Assembly (NCBI GenBank): GCA_051000815.1
Contig: JBPCNX010000079.1
Coordinates: 4,210-68,209 of the forward strand
Direction: 5' to 3'
DNA: 64,000 nucleotides
From: PSRF01 sp051000815
GTDB taxonomy: Bacteria; Acidobacteriota; Blastocatellia; Pyrinomonadales; Pyrinomonadaceae
The notes under the pieces are model-generated. The model had not been told where the DNA came from and made no database searches. It saw nothing but the letters and a program-made list of their open reading frames with translations. This document shows positions 35,302 to 43,160 of this stretch, piece by piece (within the stretch, counting starts at the first letter, position 1; each line of letters opens with the position of its first letter). Made by a program: the position numbers and the translations under genes.

Positions 35302-35376
35302 GACGTGCGCCAAAGAGCCGCGAAGCGGCGGCATAACAGCCCCGGGCGTCAGCTCGAGGATCCAATGCCTCAAAAA

Positions 35377-35660
35377 GTTGATAAACGCCGAAGGCGTTCG
35401 CTAATTCCAGCCCAGATTGTGCCTTGGGATTACGCGGTCTACGAAAATCAGAATGTTCTCTAACGCCGAAGGTGTTCGCTAATTCCAGCCCAGGGCAACG
35501 CCCTGGGTCCAAAGATGTCTGTTGATTTGCTTCGAACCCTGAAGGGGTTCGATTACGGCGCGAACACCTTCAGCGTTCGCGAAACCTTTGAAACGGACCT
35601 CTAACCCAGGGCGTTGCCCTGGGCTGGAATTAGCCAACGCTTTCAGCGTTAGCCGGCTGA
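35377..35660. repeat. Left REP block of the IS200-type element
   Basis: Contains two forward units of AACGCCGAAGGYGTTCGCTA followed by CAGCCCAGGGCAACGCCCTGGG (35383, degenerate, and 35462) and one reverse unit (35560-35655). The stretch 35462-35650 recurs in direct orientation at 36288-36475 on the other side of the transposase gene, with few changes. Each unit is palindromic and could fold to a hairpin in single-stranded DNA. Confidence 0.75.
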
Positions 35661-35721
35661 CATGGCGTGCTAAAATCCCCATCAAGCTTTTCTCAAAAAC
35701 TAAAATAGGAGACCACCTCAC

Positions 35722-36177
35722 ATGGCTCAATCACTCTCACGTCTCTGGACTCACCTCATCTTTTCTACCAAGAGTCGCTTCCCCTTTCTCAATGACAAAT
35801 CAATACGAACTGACATGCACGCGTATCTCGCGAAGATGTTGCGTGAGCAAGACTGCGAAACACTCATCGTCAACGGCGTAGAGGATCATATCCACGCACT
35901 GTTTGCACTTTCGAGAACGCATTCAATCGCGTCAGTTGTCAAAGAGATCAAACGAACATCATCCGCTTGGGTGAAGGAGCTTTCACCAAAATTGAAAAAG
36001 TTCCACTGGCAAGGAGGCTACGGTGCATTCTCTGTAAGCCAATCGAATCTGGAGGAGGTTATTAGATATATTGAAAATCAGGAAGAACACCACAAGCGGG
36101 TAACGTTTCAGGATGAGTACCGCGCTTTTCTAAAAGCGTATGGCATCGACTATGACGAACGTTACGTTTGGGATTAG
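35722..36177 (+). CDS. IS200/IS605-type Y1 transposase, REP-associated
   Basis: A 151-residue single-domain HUH enzyme. The metal-binding HIH is at residues 56-58 (VEDHIHALFAL) and the nucleophilic Tyr at residue 116 (VIRYIENQEEHHK). TKSRFPFL near the N-terminus and the short length match the RAYT/IS200-like group, which cuts and joins single-stranded DNA at hairpins. The ribosome site AATAGGAG lies upstream of the ATG. Palindromic repeats flank it on both sides in direct and inverted copies, which fits a REP-associated transposase. The catalytic residues are intact, so it may be active. Confidence 0.9.
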   Translation: MAQSLSRLWTHLIFSTKSRFPFLNDKSIRTDMHAYLAKMLREQDCETLIVNGVEDHIHALFALSRTHSIASVVKEIKRTSSAWVKELSPKLKKFHWQGGYGAFSVSQSNLEEVIRYIENQEEHHKRVTFQDEYRAFLKAYGIDYDERYVWD

Positions 36178-36214
36178 GCGCCAACGTTGAAAGCCCTCGC
36201 GAATTCGAGCGCAG

Positions 36215-36476
36215 ATGTTCTAACGCCGAAGGCGTTCGCAAATTCCAGCCCAGGGCAACGCCCTGGGTCTACGCACCGAATGTTTCATAACGCCGAAGGT
36301 GTTCGCTAATTGCAGCCCAGGGCAGCGCCCTGGGTCTACGATGTTTTTTGAATGATTCGAACCCTGAAGGGGTTCGATTACGGCGCGAACACCTTCAGCG
36401 TTCGCGAAACCTTTGAAACGGACCTCTAACCCAGGGCGTTGCCCTGGGCTGAAATTTGCGAACGCTTTCAGCGTTT
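36215..36476. repeat. Right REP block of the IS200-type element
   Basis: Two forward units (36221 and 36288) and one reverse unit (about 36385-36476). Most of it duplicates the left block, with GAACCCTGAAGGGGTTCGAT and the following GGCGCGAACACCTTCAGCG shared exactly. The right end stops inside the remnant of a hydrolase gene. Confidence 0.75.
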
Positions 36477-36480
36477 CCCC

Positions 36481-36690
36481 ATGGCCGTCCAACGTCTGCG
36501 GTCACCTGTGCCTCCATGAACAATCAGGAGGCTCGGACCCCTTGCCCGTGCACTCGAGAGCGCTGCGCGTTCCTTCCTTTGAGCTGATGATCGAACCTTG
36601 TGGACCTTGGACATGGGACGTTGGACTTTGGACCTGATCCTGCGCGAACGCAACAGCCTCGAACACGTTAACGGCACAGAGGTAAAATCC
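36481..36690 (-). pseudogene. Remnant of a secreted alpha/beta hydrolase gene, cut by the REP block
   Basis: On the minus strand, GPSLLIVHGGTGDRRRW matches GPSLLIVHGGSGDRSRW of the hydrolase at 30925-31782. Upstream, in a different frame, SSKEGTRSALECTGKG matches its SKDGTRIAVECTGTG, so one base has been gained or lost in GGGG. Still further 5' there is a signal-peptide-like stretch (CAVNVFEAVAFAQ), interrupted by a GTCCAAAGTCCAACGTCCC repeat. Everything after the HGG strand, including the catalytic Ser and His, is replaced by the REP block. This is a dead paralogue. Confidence 0.6.
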
Positions 36691-38402
36691 TAACGTCGAA
36701 CCTCAAGCGCCCTCCAAAAGGCCGGATTGATTGTTAGAGCAGCGTTCTCCAGACCTTTCTTATTCACAATGGCATGCAGCCTCCGAATATCATATTTGAC
36801 GGAGTAGATATATGCGGGTTCTCCATCCTCTCGAATGAATCCCAGGAAACCGTACCAAAACAAAAGATCCAAAACGTGCTCCCATCCGTCCTTTCCCACC
36901 TTTCTTAGTAGCATCTCTCGTACTGCTGATCCTGACATCGTCACTGGCGCTTCAATGAATTCGTATAAGATATTGCTAGCCGCCGGCGAGATATCGCTTA
37001 TCTCAAAATCGACTGTGCTCAATAAGTCGCTTGAATATGCTTCCTCACCTTGCTCGATATCAGCTAATTCAATTCGTTCGTGCCTAAGATTCACTGCGTG
37101 ACTTCGACAGTGGCGTATCAATTCGATTAATGCCCTCGGACGCATAAGACTCCGATCAATTAGATACTGCGAAGTCTCTTCGCCGTTGATGTGGCTTATG
37201 ACTATTGAAGTCCAGATCGCATCGAACGACATTTCTGAGTCTAAGCCATCCCCATAAAGAAAACGTCGTCGCAAAAGTTCTCGAAGTAGATCGGCGTCGG
37301 TCCAATCTAGAATGACACTTGGGACCTTGCCTCTGTCCGGAGTATTCGCAACTAATAACTCATAGACATCGTTGCGAATGAACACTACGCCATGGCACTC
37401 AATATCTTCTCTTCGCAGTTCCTTTTGAATTTTGACCATTGCATCTAAAAGACAGCGCAGAGTCAGCACGTCTTGCGGCTGAATGCCATACGGCGGCCAA
37501 CCCTTATCCAGATTGTCGAATAGAATCCAGAGGGAACTCTTAAACTCGAGATATTCCATGACATCACTTCTTAATCTCGCGACGTCATGTTTGTAAAGCA
37601 GTTCAGTGATCTCGCCGGTCTCAAGGATTCGTTTTTGATGCTCGTCCTTAAACGTTGCTCCGAAATCATCAGCTATTCGATCTTTCAGCTTCTGCATCCG
37701 CTCTGCAAAGTCCCCTTCGGAAATGAAATCGTCTTGATAGTATGTATCTGCCAACTTCCGATAAGGAGCGTACAGCCGCTGATCTCGCATATGAAGCGAA
37801 CGATCTTTCGCTAAGAGCTTGTGACAGATTTCAAGAAGAAGGAGATACTCCCAAAACGCAGTGACTGTGTGTTCTTTCGTTCCTTCCTCCAAATAATCTA
37901 AGACTCTTTCCTTGAATTTTAGAAGTTGGAATCCCTCGGGCTTCAGGTCCAAAACGACATTCCTCTTATCTTCGCGGATGTTGTCACGAATCTGTGCGAA
38001 CACGGCCGTCTTGCCCGAGCCCTTTCTTCCAATCTTAATTTCCCCTCGCAGAGTTCGGCGAAACTCATCGGTCTCGAGAAAGTAATATCCAAGTTCTTGA
38101 AGTTCATTTTCTGCTGCCGACGCTCCAAGGTTAAGGCGCTCCAGAAGTGTTTTGGGTTCGGTAATGAGTGGCGGCGCGGCTAGTTGAAATCGGGCACTGA
38201 TAGCAGGAGAGAACGAAGCAACGGCCTCGTCTATCTGATTCGGAAAGCGAAAGGGCCTAACCAAATCTTGATAGTCAAGTGGAACAGGATCGTCGCCAGA
38301 CTGGAGAAGCAGAAGTTCCTTTTCCAGTCCTAGAGCTAAACCGGCAACGAAGGCTGCTCGGAAATTGTGGACAACGGCATCGACCCGCTCCTTCGCAAGC
38401 AA
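36690..38402 (-). CDS. P-loop ATPase part of a broken conflict-type protein
   Basis: The longest surviving frame of a larger gene whose 5' part is at 38404-39055. The first 70 residues complete a TIR/deoxyribosyltransferase-like module (DAVVHNFRAAFVAGLALGL and KELLLLQSG). Then comes a P-loop NTPase with Walker A GRKGSGKTAVF and a Walker B of the form LWILFDNLDKGW. A C-terminal winged-helix-like region follows (VREMLLRKVGKDGWEHVLDLLFWYGFLGF). It resembles what databases call the Sll1717-type P-loop ATPase family; I recall this rather than having searched it. Base composition is more AT-rich than the neighbours, which suggests transfer. The listed start is only the point after a frameshift. Confidence 0.75.
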   Translation of the reverse strand: MLAKERVDAVVHNFRAAFVAGLALGLEKELLLLQSGDDPVPLDYQDLVRPFRFPNQIDEAVASFSPAISARFQLAAPPLITEPKTLLERLNLGASAAENELQELGYYFLETDEFRRTLRGEIKIGRKGSGKTAVFAQIRDNIREDKRNVVLDLKPEGFQLLKFKERVLDYLEEGTKEHTVTAFWEYLLLLEICHKLLAKDRSLHMRDQRLYAPYRKLADTYYQDDFISEGDFAERMQKLKDRIADDFGATFKDEHQKRILETGEITELLYKHDVARLRSDVMEYLEFKSSLWILFDNLDKGWPPYGIQPQDVLTLRCLLDAMVKIQKELRREDIECHGVVFIRNDVYELLVANTPDRGKVPSVILDWTDADLLRELLRRRFLYGDGLDSEMSFDAIWTSIVISHINGEETSQYLIDRSLMRPRALIELIRHCRSHAVNLRHERIELADIEQGEEAYSSDLLSTVDFEISDISPAASNILYEFIEAPVTMSGSAVREMLLRKVGKDGWEHVLDLLFWYGFLGFIREDGEPAYIYSVKYDIRRLHAIVNKKGLENAALTINPAFWRALEVRR

Positions 38403-38403
38403 T

Positions 38404-39055
38404 AAGTGTTAGGACGCCATGAGATTGCGCTACATTTTCGATCGCATCGGCAGCACTTAGCCTATTCTGCTCCTCCGGATCGAATGCCCGGAAAAATAAT
38501 CGAGCTTTTTTAATTCTGGCAATTGTGCGGATTTCAATGTCAGTTTTGACCTTCGGGAGGACGAGTTAAACTGGAGCTGCGATATTGATCGGCTCGGGTA
38601 TTGCGAGCGGCTCGAGATCCCTGATGTTGCGTATGAAATGCGCTAGGTGGCCGGAATTTGAGTAAGTCTCGTAGCCAAGAGTGTCGAAGATCCAATTTGG
38701 CGTATTAACTCATCGGAACCGGTTATTGCTGAATTCTTAATGAGAGCTACGCGCTTGCTGCAACCGATCGCATATCCAATTTCGAACACTACATTGAAGT
38801 TCAGCCGCGTAATATCGGCTATAAGAATGTTACCTTCTTCGATCTTCGAAAGGATGGGTTCGACGATAAATCGCCCGGGAATGTCATTCTCTTCCCACGA
38901 TGTGAGATGCTGAGACAGTCCTTCCAACTGGAGAATCTCGAGCGTTGATCGAAGCGTGCTACCGATGCGTCAGGCTTTGAAGGGTAAGCTATGAGACCGT
39001 AAAGTTCTTCCGCCATAGTTGGATTGAGATTCGAGAATAAGGGTCGCTCGCTCAT
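38404..39055 (-). pseudogene. Broken N-terminal half: two tandem TIR/deoxyribosyltransferase-like modules
   Basis: Joining frames gives a continuous sequence from MSERPLFSNLNPTMAEELYG at 39055. Module 1 runs LYGLIAYPSKP, then RIGSTLRSTLEILQLEGL, then EEGNILIADITRLNFNVVFE and IGYAIGCSKRVALIKN. Module 2 runs LVLPKVKTDIEIRTIARIKK, then DAIENVAQSHGVLTL, and continues in the ATPase frame. Both have the strand, helix and xNVxxExGxAxG layout of nucleoside deoxyribosyltransferase-like or TIR-like folds. Lesions: frameshift near 38970, frameshift near 38693, TAA at 38566-38568 and an extra base near 38403. With the ATPase part the intact protein would be about 790 residues. Confidence 0.65.
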
Positions 39056-39321
39056 AGTATACCGAATTCAGACGGCAGACGGCAGACGGCAGTCGGCAGT
39101 CCGCAATTAGCAGTCAGCAATCGGTTCAGGGATACGGGGATTTACTGCAAGTGTCGGCGGAAAGGAATTGGCGATTGGCGACTTGGCGGTTTAAGGGAGA
39201 CCATCATCAATTAGTCATTCCTCCGATTGGCGAGTACAGCGCTCGCATCAATTCTCTTCCCTGAGATTTCCCAACAAGCCGCGGAATATGGAAAATGTTC
39301 TTTCTTCACCACGAACCTGCA

Positions 39322-40248
39322 CTACTGCGACCTAACCGTTAGCAGCACTACTTCAGGAGTCACACCAAAGCGGATTGGAATAATGCTGGTGCCAATTCCT
39401 GTAGTTACGAAGAGATGATGATTGCTTTCGAAGACGTGTCCCCGGACGTAGCCGAAGTTTGAAGGGTGAACGATTGCCCCGATGATCGGAAATCTGATTT
39501 GTCCGCCGTGGGTATGTCCTGCCAACAGCAACGGTACCCGTTGGGGAAGACGAGGAAAGATGTCGGGGTTGTGTGTGATGGCAATAACCTGCTGATTTGG
39601 AGGAACCTTCGCGATCGTTGCGTCGATGTGTTGGGGACGCGTCCACAAATCCGCGAGACCGGCAAGCCACACAGAACTGCCTCGGGCGGGAACTTCCACG
39701 ACTTCATCATCCAGAACCTTGATGCCGTTCGCTTCCAAACCACGCCGAACGCGAGCACCGTCCCACCACCAATCGTGATTGCCAAGCACTGAGTAAACAC
39801 CAAGCGGCGCGCGGAGATCCTTCAGGACAGGGCCGAACACCTCCGGGTCGACCCGCTGTCTGAACGTGCCATTGCCTGTCATGTAGTCACCAAGTATGAC
39901 GATCATTTCCGGTTGCAGCTGATTTGTGCGTTCGACAATCAAGCGCAGTTTCTTGTCGTCGATGCACCAGCTTCCGACGTGAATGTCGGAGATTACCGCT
40001 ATCGTTAGCGGGTCAAGTTCTTTCGGCCACTGGGCGATTTGAATAGTTTCTCGATGAACTATGAGGCGATTGGGTTCAACCAGAATTCCCCAAAAAAAGA
40101 AGCAACCGATCAGAAGCGGGATTGCGACAAGCGTGATGCGGACTTTCTTTTTCCAATGTGGACTGCGAGACGGTCGACGTACTTCCTGATACAGAAAGAG
40201 TGCCAGCCCTAAGAGAATGGCGACGGATATGACGAAGGCTAGGGACAT
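39322..40248 (-). CDS. Membrane-anchored metallophosphoesterase, YaeI/YkuE-like
   Basis: From the ATG at 40248 the protein has 308 residues. One or two N-terminal membrane helices come first (MSLAFVISVAILLGLALFLY and VAIPLLIGCFFFWGIL). A calcineurin-like phosphoesterase domain follows with all metal motifs: SDIHVG, GDYMTGNG, GNHDWWW, THNPD and GHTHGG. The frame is open to 40404, but the extra part comes from a repeat, so the shorter start was preferred. Relatives hydrolyse UDP-diacylglucosamine or other phosphodiesters; the substrate here is unknown. A related soluble enzyme is at 53333. Confidence 0.85.
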   Translation of the reverse strand: MSLAFVISVAILLGLALFLYQEVRRPSRSPHWKKKVRITLVAIPLLIGCFFFWGILVEPNRLIVHRETIQIAQWPKELDPLTIAVISDIHVGSWCIDDKKLRLIVERTNQLQPEMIVILGDYMTGNGTFRQRVDPEVFGPVLKDLRAPLGVYSVLGNHDWWWDGARVRRGLEANGIKVLDDEVVEVPARGSSVWLAGLADLWTRPQHIDATIAKVPPNQQVIAITHNPDIFPRLPQRVPLLLAGHTHGGQIRFPIIGAIVHPSNFGYVRGHVFESNHHLFVTTGIGTSIIPIRFGVTPEVVLLTVRSQ

Positions 40249-40464
40249 TGCCAATTGCCAATTGCCAATTTTCAATTGGCTCAGTTCGTGTGGTTCGTGT
40301 CGCTTCGTGGATCGTCTCTGTCGCATCCCTAAGAATACGATCCACAAAGTCACACCAAGCTTACGAAAAAACGACAGGAGACAGAAGTCGCGGACGAGAT
40401 CCACAAAAAAAGCGGGCGAAGTCTCTCGACCTCACCCGCGGGGCGACTGCGGCAGGGCTACTAG

Positions 40465-41080
40465 CTAGTCGCCAATCATGATGCCATCGCCCAGAACCAC
40501 GCCGTTCCGACTCATCATTCCGTCACCGAGCACCACACCATCACCCAACACAACACCGTCGCCAAGCACAACGCCGTCACCGAGGACGACTCCGTCACCG
40601 AGCACCACACCATCGCCGATCAGGATGCCATCACCGATCATGATGCCGTCACCGAGCACCACACCATCGCCCAGCACCACACCATCGCCGAGGACGACTC
40701 CGTCATCGATCATAATGCCGTCGCCGAGTACCACTCCGTCTTTTGTTACATGACCGTCGCCGATCAGGATGCCGTCCCCGAGGACAACGCCGTCACCCAG
40801 AACAACTCCGTCTCCGAGAACCACACCGTCGCCGATCAGGATGCCGTCGCCAATCATGATGCCGTCGCCCAGCACTATGCCATCGCCCAGCACCACTCCG
40901 TCGCGCAGCCTCAGGCTGTCGCCGAGAACGATTCCATCACTGAGTACCAGGCGGCCGTTGTTAACTATTGAATTACCGAGTGTCAGGCTGTCGCCGAGGA
41001 CTACACCGTCGCCGAGGACAACGCCGTCGCCAATCATGATGCCGTCACCAATCATGATGCCGTTGATTGTCAAAGGCTTG
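40465..41080 (-). repeat. Tandem 18-bp coding repeats of the protease tail
   Basis: About 33 copies of an 18-bp unit coding for V-V-L-G-D-G or I-M-I-G-D-G. Codon choice varies between copies (GGT/GGC/GGG, GAC/GAT, GTG/GTT), so the array is old or under selection at the protein level rather than freshly expanded. Two interruptions (around LTLGNSIVNNGRLVLSDG and GHVTKDG) break the period. Confidence 0.85.
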
Positions 41081-42675
41081 TCGGAGAAGAGGACGCCATG
41101 CGCGTAGAGCACGTTACTGCTGATAGCAACGTTCTCGCCGCCGATGTTCACGGAACCGAAAGAGCTCAGCGTTGTATTGCCACGGAAGAAGCGGTCGCCG
41201 GCCGTGAGTTGGTTAGCTTGCGGATTGATCGCCCGCGACATTTCCACTGCTGCGGCGGCATTCAGGAGGCCAGCGCCCTGCGACACCACCGACTGGGCTT
41301 TGTTTTCGTAGCCGCGAATTTTTTGGGCAGTCTTCACAAGCACCGCTTTTACCTGTAGCGGGGTTAGAGACTTGTTGGCTTCGAGCATGAGGGCAACGGT
41401 GCCCGCAACAACTGGCGCCGCGAATGACGTTCCGGAATAAGTGAAGTAACTATTCGGGCGGCCCGTGGATGAAATCGGCTGGACGACGCGTTCGGGATAA
41501 GTGGCCGCCAGGGTAGGATTTGCTTCCTGGGACATCGGGGCTACCAGGCGACGGCCGGGAGCGACCAGGTCAGGCTTCGCGAGGTGGTCAAAGCGCGTCG
41601 GTCCTTTGGAGGAGAAAGTGGCGACTGTGTCGTCGGAACGCTTGATAGTGTCGTGACCGTCGGTTGCACCGACTGTAATCGCGTAGGGGCTGTTCGACGG
41701 GCTGCCAACGGCGCCATAAACCATTTGATAGATTGGGGAGCCATCAGCGTTGTAGCCAAGAATCTGTTCAGTGCGACCGAGGTTGCCGGCGCTTGAAATC
41801 ACGACCATTCCGGCGCGAACGGCCAATTCAACAGCTTTGCAAAGTGGATCGGAGTGGAAGGACTCGCGCACCGGCGTGCTCATACTAAGATTGACGATGC
41901 GGATGTTGAAGCGCTGGCGGTTCTGCATTACCCAGTTCAGAGCAGCAATTACGTTGCTGGTCCGTCCAATTCCGTTCTCATCGAGAACGCGAACGTCAAT
42001 GATGTCAGCACCGGGCGCGACACCGGCATAATTCGCCGCGAAACCATTTGACGCTTCGCCGCTGCCGGCAGCCACTCCGGCTACTCCGGTTCCGTGACCG
42101 TCAGCATCTCCCGAGCGCGTGCTCCCACTGAAATCAACAGCAGCGACTACGCGAGACTGATTAGCGCGGATGAAGTCAGGGTGATTGGCGCTGACGCCGC
42201 TGTCGAGAATCGCGATTCCGATTCCCTTTCCATTGAATCCCGGCCTCTGAGCGAATCCACTTTGAACTTGAGTGGCGCCTGTGGAGTCGTTGGTGAGATT
42301 GAATTGAGCCTTTACGGGGCGGTCCGGAGCGATGTAGGCGACGTCGGAGCGCGCTGCAAGACCGGCAACCTGGTTAAGGGGAACGTCGGCGACGATCATG
42401 TTGAATTCACTATAAGCGTCACGTTTGCTGCCATGAGCAGTTGCCAACGCCGCGTCCAAAGCGGTAGTCGGTGTTCCTTTGGTTTGCATCAGCACGCGAA
42501 CGGTGCCGGCAGCGCCACTCGTTGATTCGAATTCCGGCGCGGTCTTCTTTTCAATGTGTCGAGGCCCGTTGCTGCCGTTCCCTCGTCTGGCAGGAGCGGC
42601 AAAGGTGGTCATTGGAGCAAGGGACACGACCATCAAGCTGCTGAGGCTGAGGTAGGTTGCGATTCGCTTAAACAT
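40465..42675 (-). CDS. Secreted subtilisin-like protease with hexapeptide-repeat tail
   Basis: A 736-residue protein with a signal peptide (cut after TFAA, about residue 27), an I9-like propeptide to about 125, and an S8 protease domain at 148-480. The triad is Asp158 (ILDSG), His194 (GHGTGVAG) and Ser417 (SGTSFAAP), with Asn298 for the oxyanion hole. From about 539 to the end, some 33 hexapeptides of the type VVLGDG/IMIGDG follow. Read as LGDGVV they match the [LIV]-G-x-x-[STAV]-x pattern of left-handed beta-helices. The tail may form a rigid prism on the cell surface or in the medium. AAGGAAGG lies before the ATG, and a sigma-54 type promoter lies about 75 bp upstream. Confidence 0.9.
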   Translation of the reverse strand: MFKRIATYLSLSSLMVVSLAPMTTFAAPARRGNGSNGPRHIEKKTAPEFESTSGAAGTVRVLMQTKGTPTTALDAALATAHGSKRDAYSEFNMIVADVPLNQVAGLAARSDVAYIAPDRPVKAQFNLTNDSTGATQVQSGFAQRPGFNGKGIGIAILDSGVSANHPDFIRANQSRVVAAVDFSGSTRSGDADGHGTGVAGVAAGSGEASNGFAANYAGVAPGADIIDVRVLDENGIGRTSNVIAALNWVMQNRQRFNIRIVNLSMSTPVRESFHSDPLCKAVELAVRAGMVVISSAGNLGRTEQILGYNADGSPIYQMVYGAVGSPSNSPYAITVGATDGHDTIKRSDDTVATFSSKGPTRFDHLAKPDLVAPGRRLVAPMSQEANPTLAATYPERVVQPISSTGRPNSYFTYSGTSFAAPVVAGTVALMLEANKSLTPLQVKAVLVKTAQKIRGYENKAQSVVSQGAGLLNAAAAVEMSRAINPQANQLTAGDRFFRGNTTLSSFGSVNIGGENVAISSNVLYAHGVLFSDKPLTINGIMIGDGIMIGDGVVLGDGVVLGDSLTLGNSIVNNGRLVLSDGIVLGDSLRLRDGVVLGDGIVLGDGIMIGDGILIGDGVVLGDGVVLGDGVVLGDGILIGDGHVTKDGVVLGDGIMIDDGVVLGDGVVLGDGVVLGDGIMIGDGILIGDGVVLGDGVVLGDGVVLGDGVVLGDGVVLGDGMMSRNGVVLGDGIMIGD

Positions 42676-43160
42676 TGGGGGCCTTCCTTTCGTTTTTGCT
42701 GATTGAAACTTTTCAAGATTTCGTTGGCTGCGTCGCTGTTCCCTATTTCAACGCTTGTGCCACAGCAAGACAGAACCTTTGTAAGCTTCTTAAGCCCCTG
42801 TTGAATCAGACGTTTATGAAGATGGAGGACGGTGTTTTGGAGGAAGGTCTGGAGCTGCGCGAGGTTGCATACCAGGTAGTCAAGTGAGGTGCCCAGGAAA
42901 AGAATTTGTGCAGTATTGCAGGGCTTTCTTTGAGTATCGACTCCTGAGACGGTTATGGAAACGGAGTATACATTGGCTACCTGGTATACACGGATCCACG
43001 GATCCACGGATTCAGCTTTGCCCTAAAAGCCGAACCTCACATCGCATGTGACTCTTGAGGCAAAGCCCATCGGATCACGACCGACGCACCGACGGATCGG
43101 CTTTGCCCAATAAGTCGGGCTGGAGTTTTGAGCAACGCTAAGCGGATTTAAAGCTGGAGA
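42676..43160. other. Intergenic region between protease and its likely activator
   Basis: Holds the candidate sigma-54 promoter (42748-42762) and, further upstream of the protease, a possible activator-binding area: GGCAAAGCC (43059-43067) and GGCTTTGCC (43099-43107) form an inverted repeat, and a related AGCTTTGCCC is at 43014-43023. A minus-strand open frame covers 43007-42633, but it overlaps the protease start and has no family resemblance. Confidence 0.5.
42748..42762 (-). promoter_or_regulatory. Sigma-54 (-24/-12) promoter for the protease gene
   Basis: On the minus strand the sequence reads TGGCAC-AAGCG-TTGA. The -24 element is a perfect match, the spacing of 5 is correct, and the -12 element differs from TTGC in one base. 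The predicted transcription start is about 60 nt before the ATG at 42675. The next gene upstream encodes a sigma-54 activator with an intact GAFTGA loop, which supports the call. Confidence 0.6.

Noticed and set aside
36690..39055. Calling the TIR-like/ATPase locus a functional defence system
   Set aside because: It carries three frameshifts and a nonsense codon, so this copy cannot be assumed to work; only the architecture is of interest.
40465..41080. Regular short repeats that could be taken for a CRISPR array
   Set aside because: The 18-bp period is in frame, codes for a clean hexapeptide and has no unique spacers.
42633..43007. Minus-strand open frame of 124 codons before the protease
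   Set aside because: It overlaps the protease start, covers the sigma-54 promoter and has no family resemblance or ribosome site.
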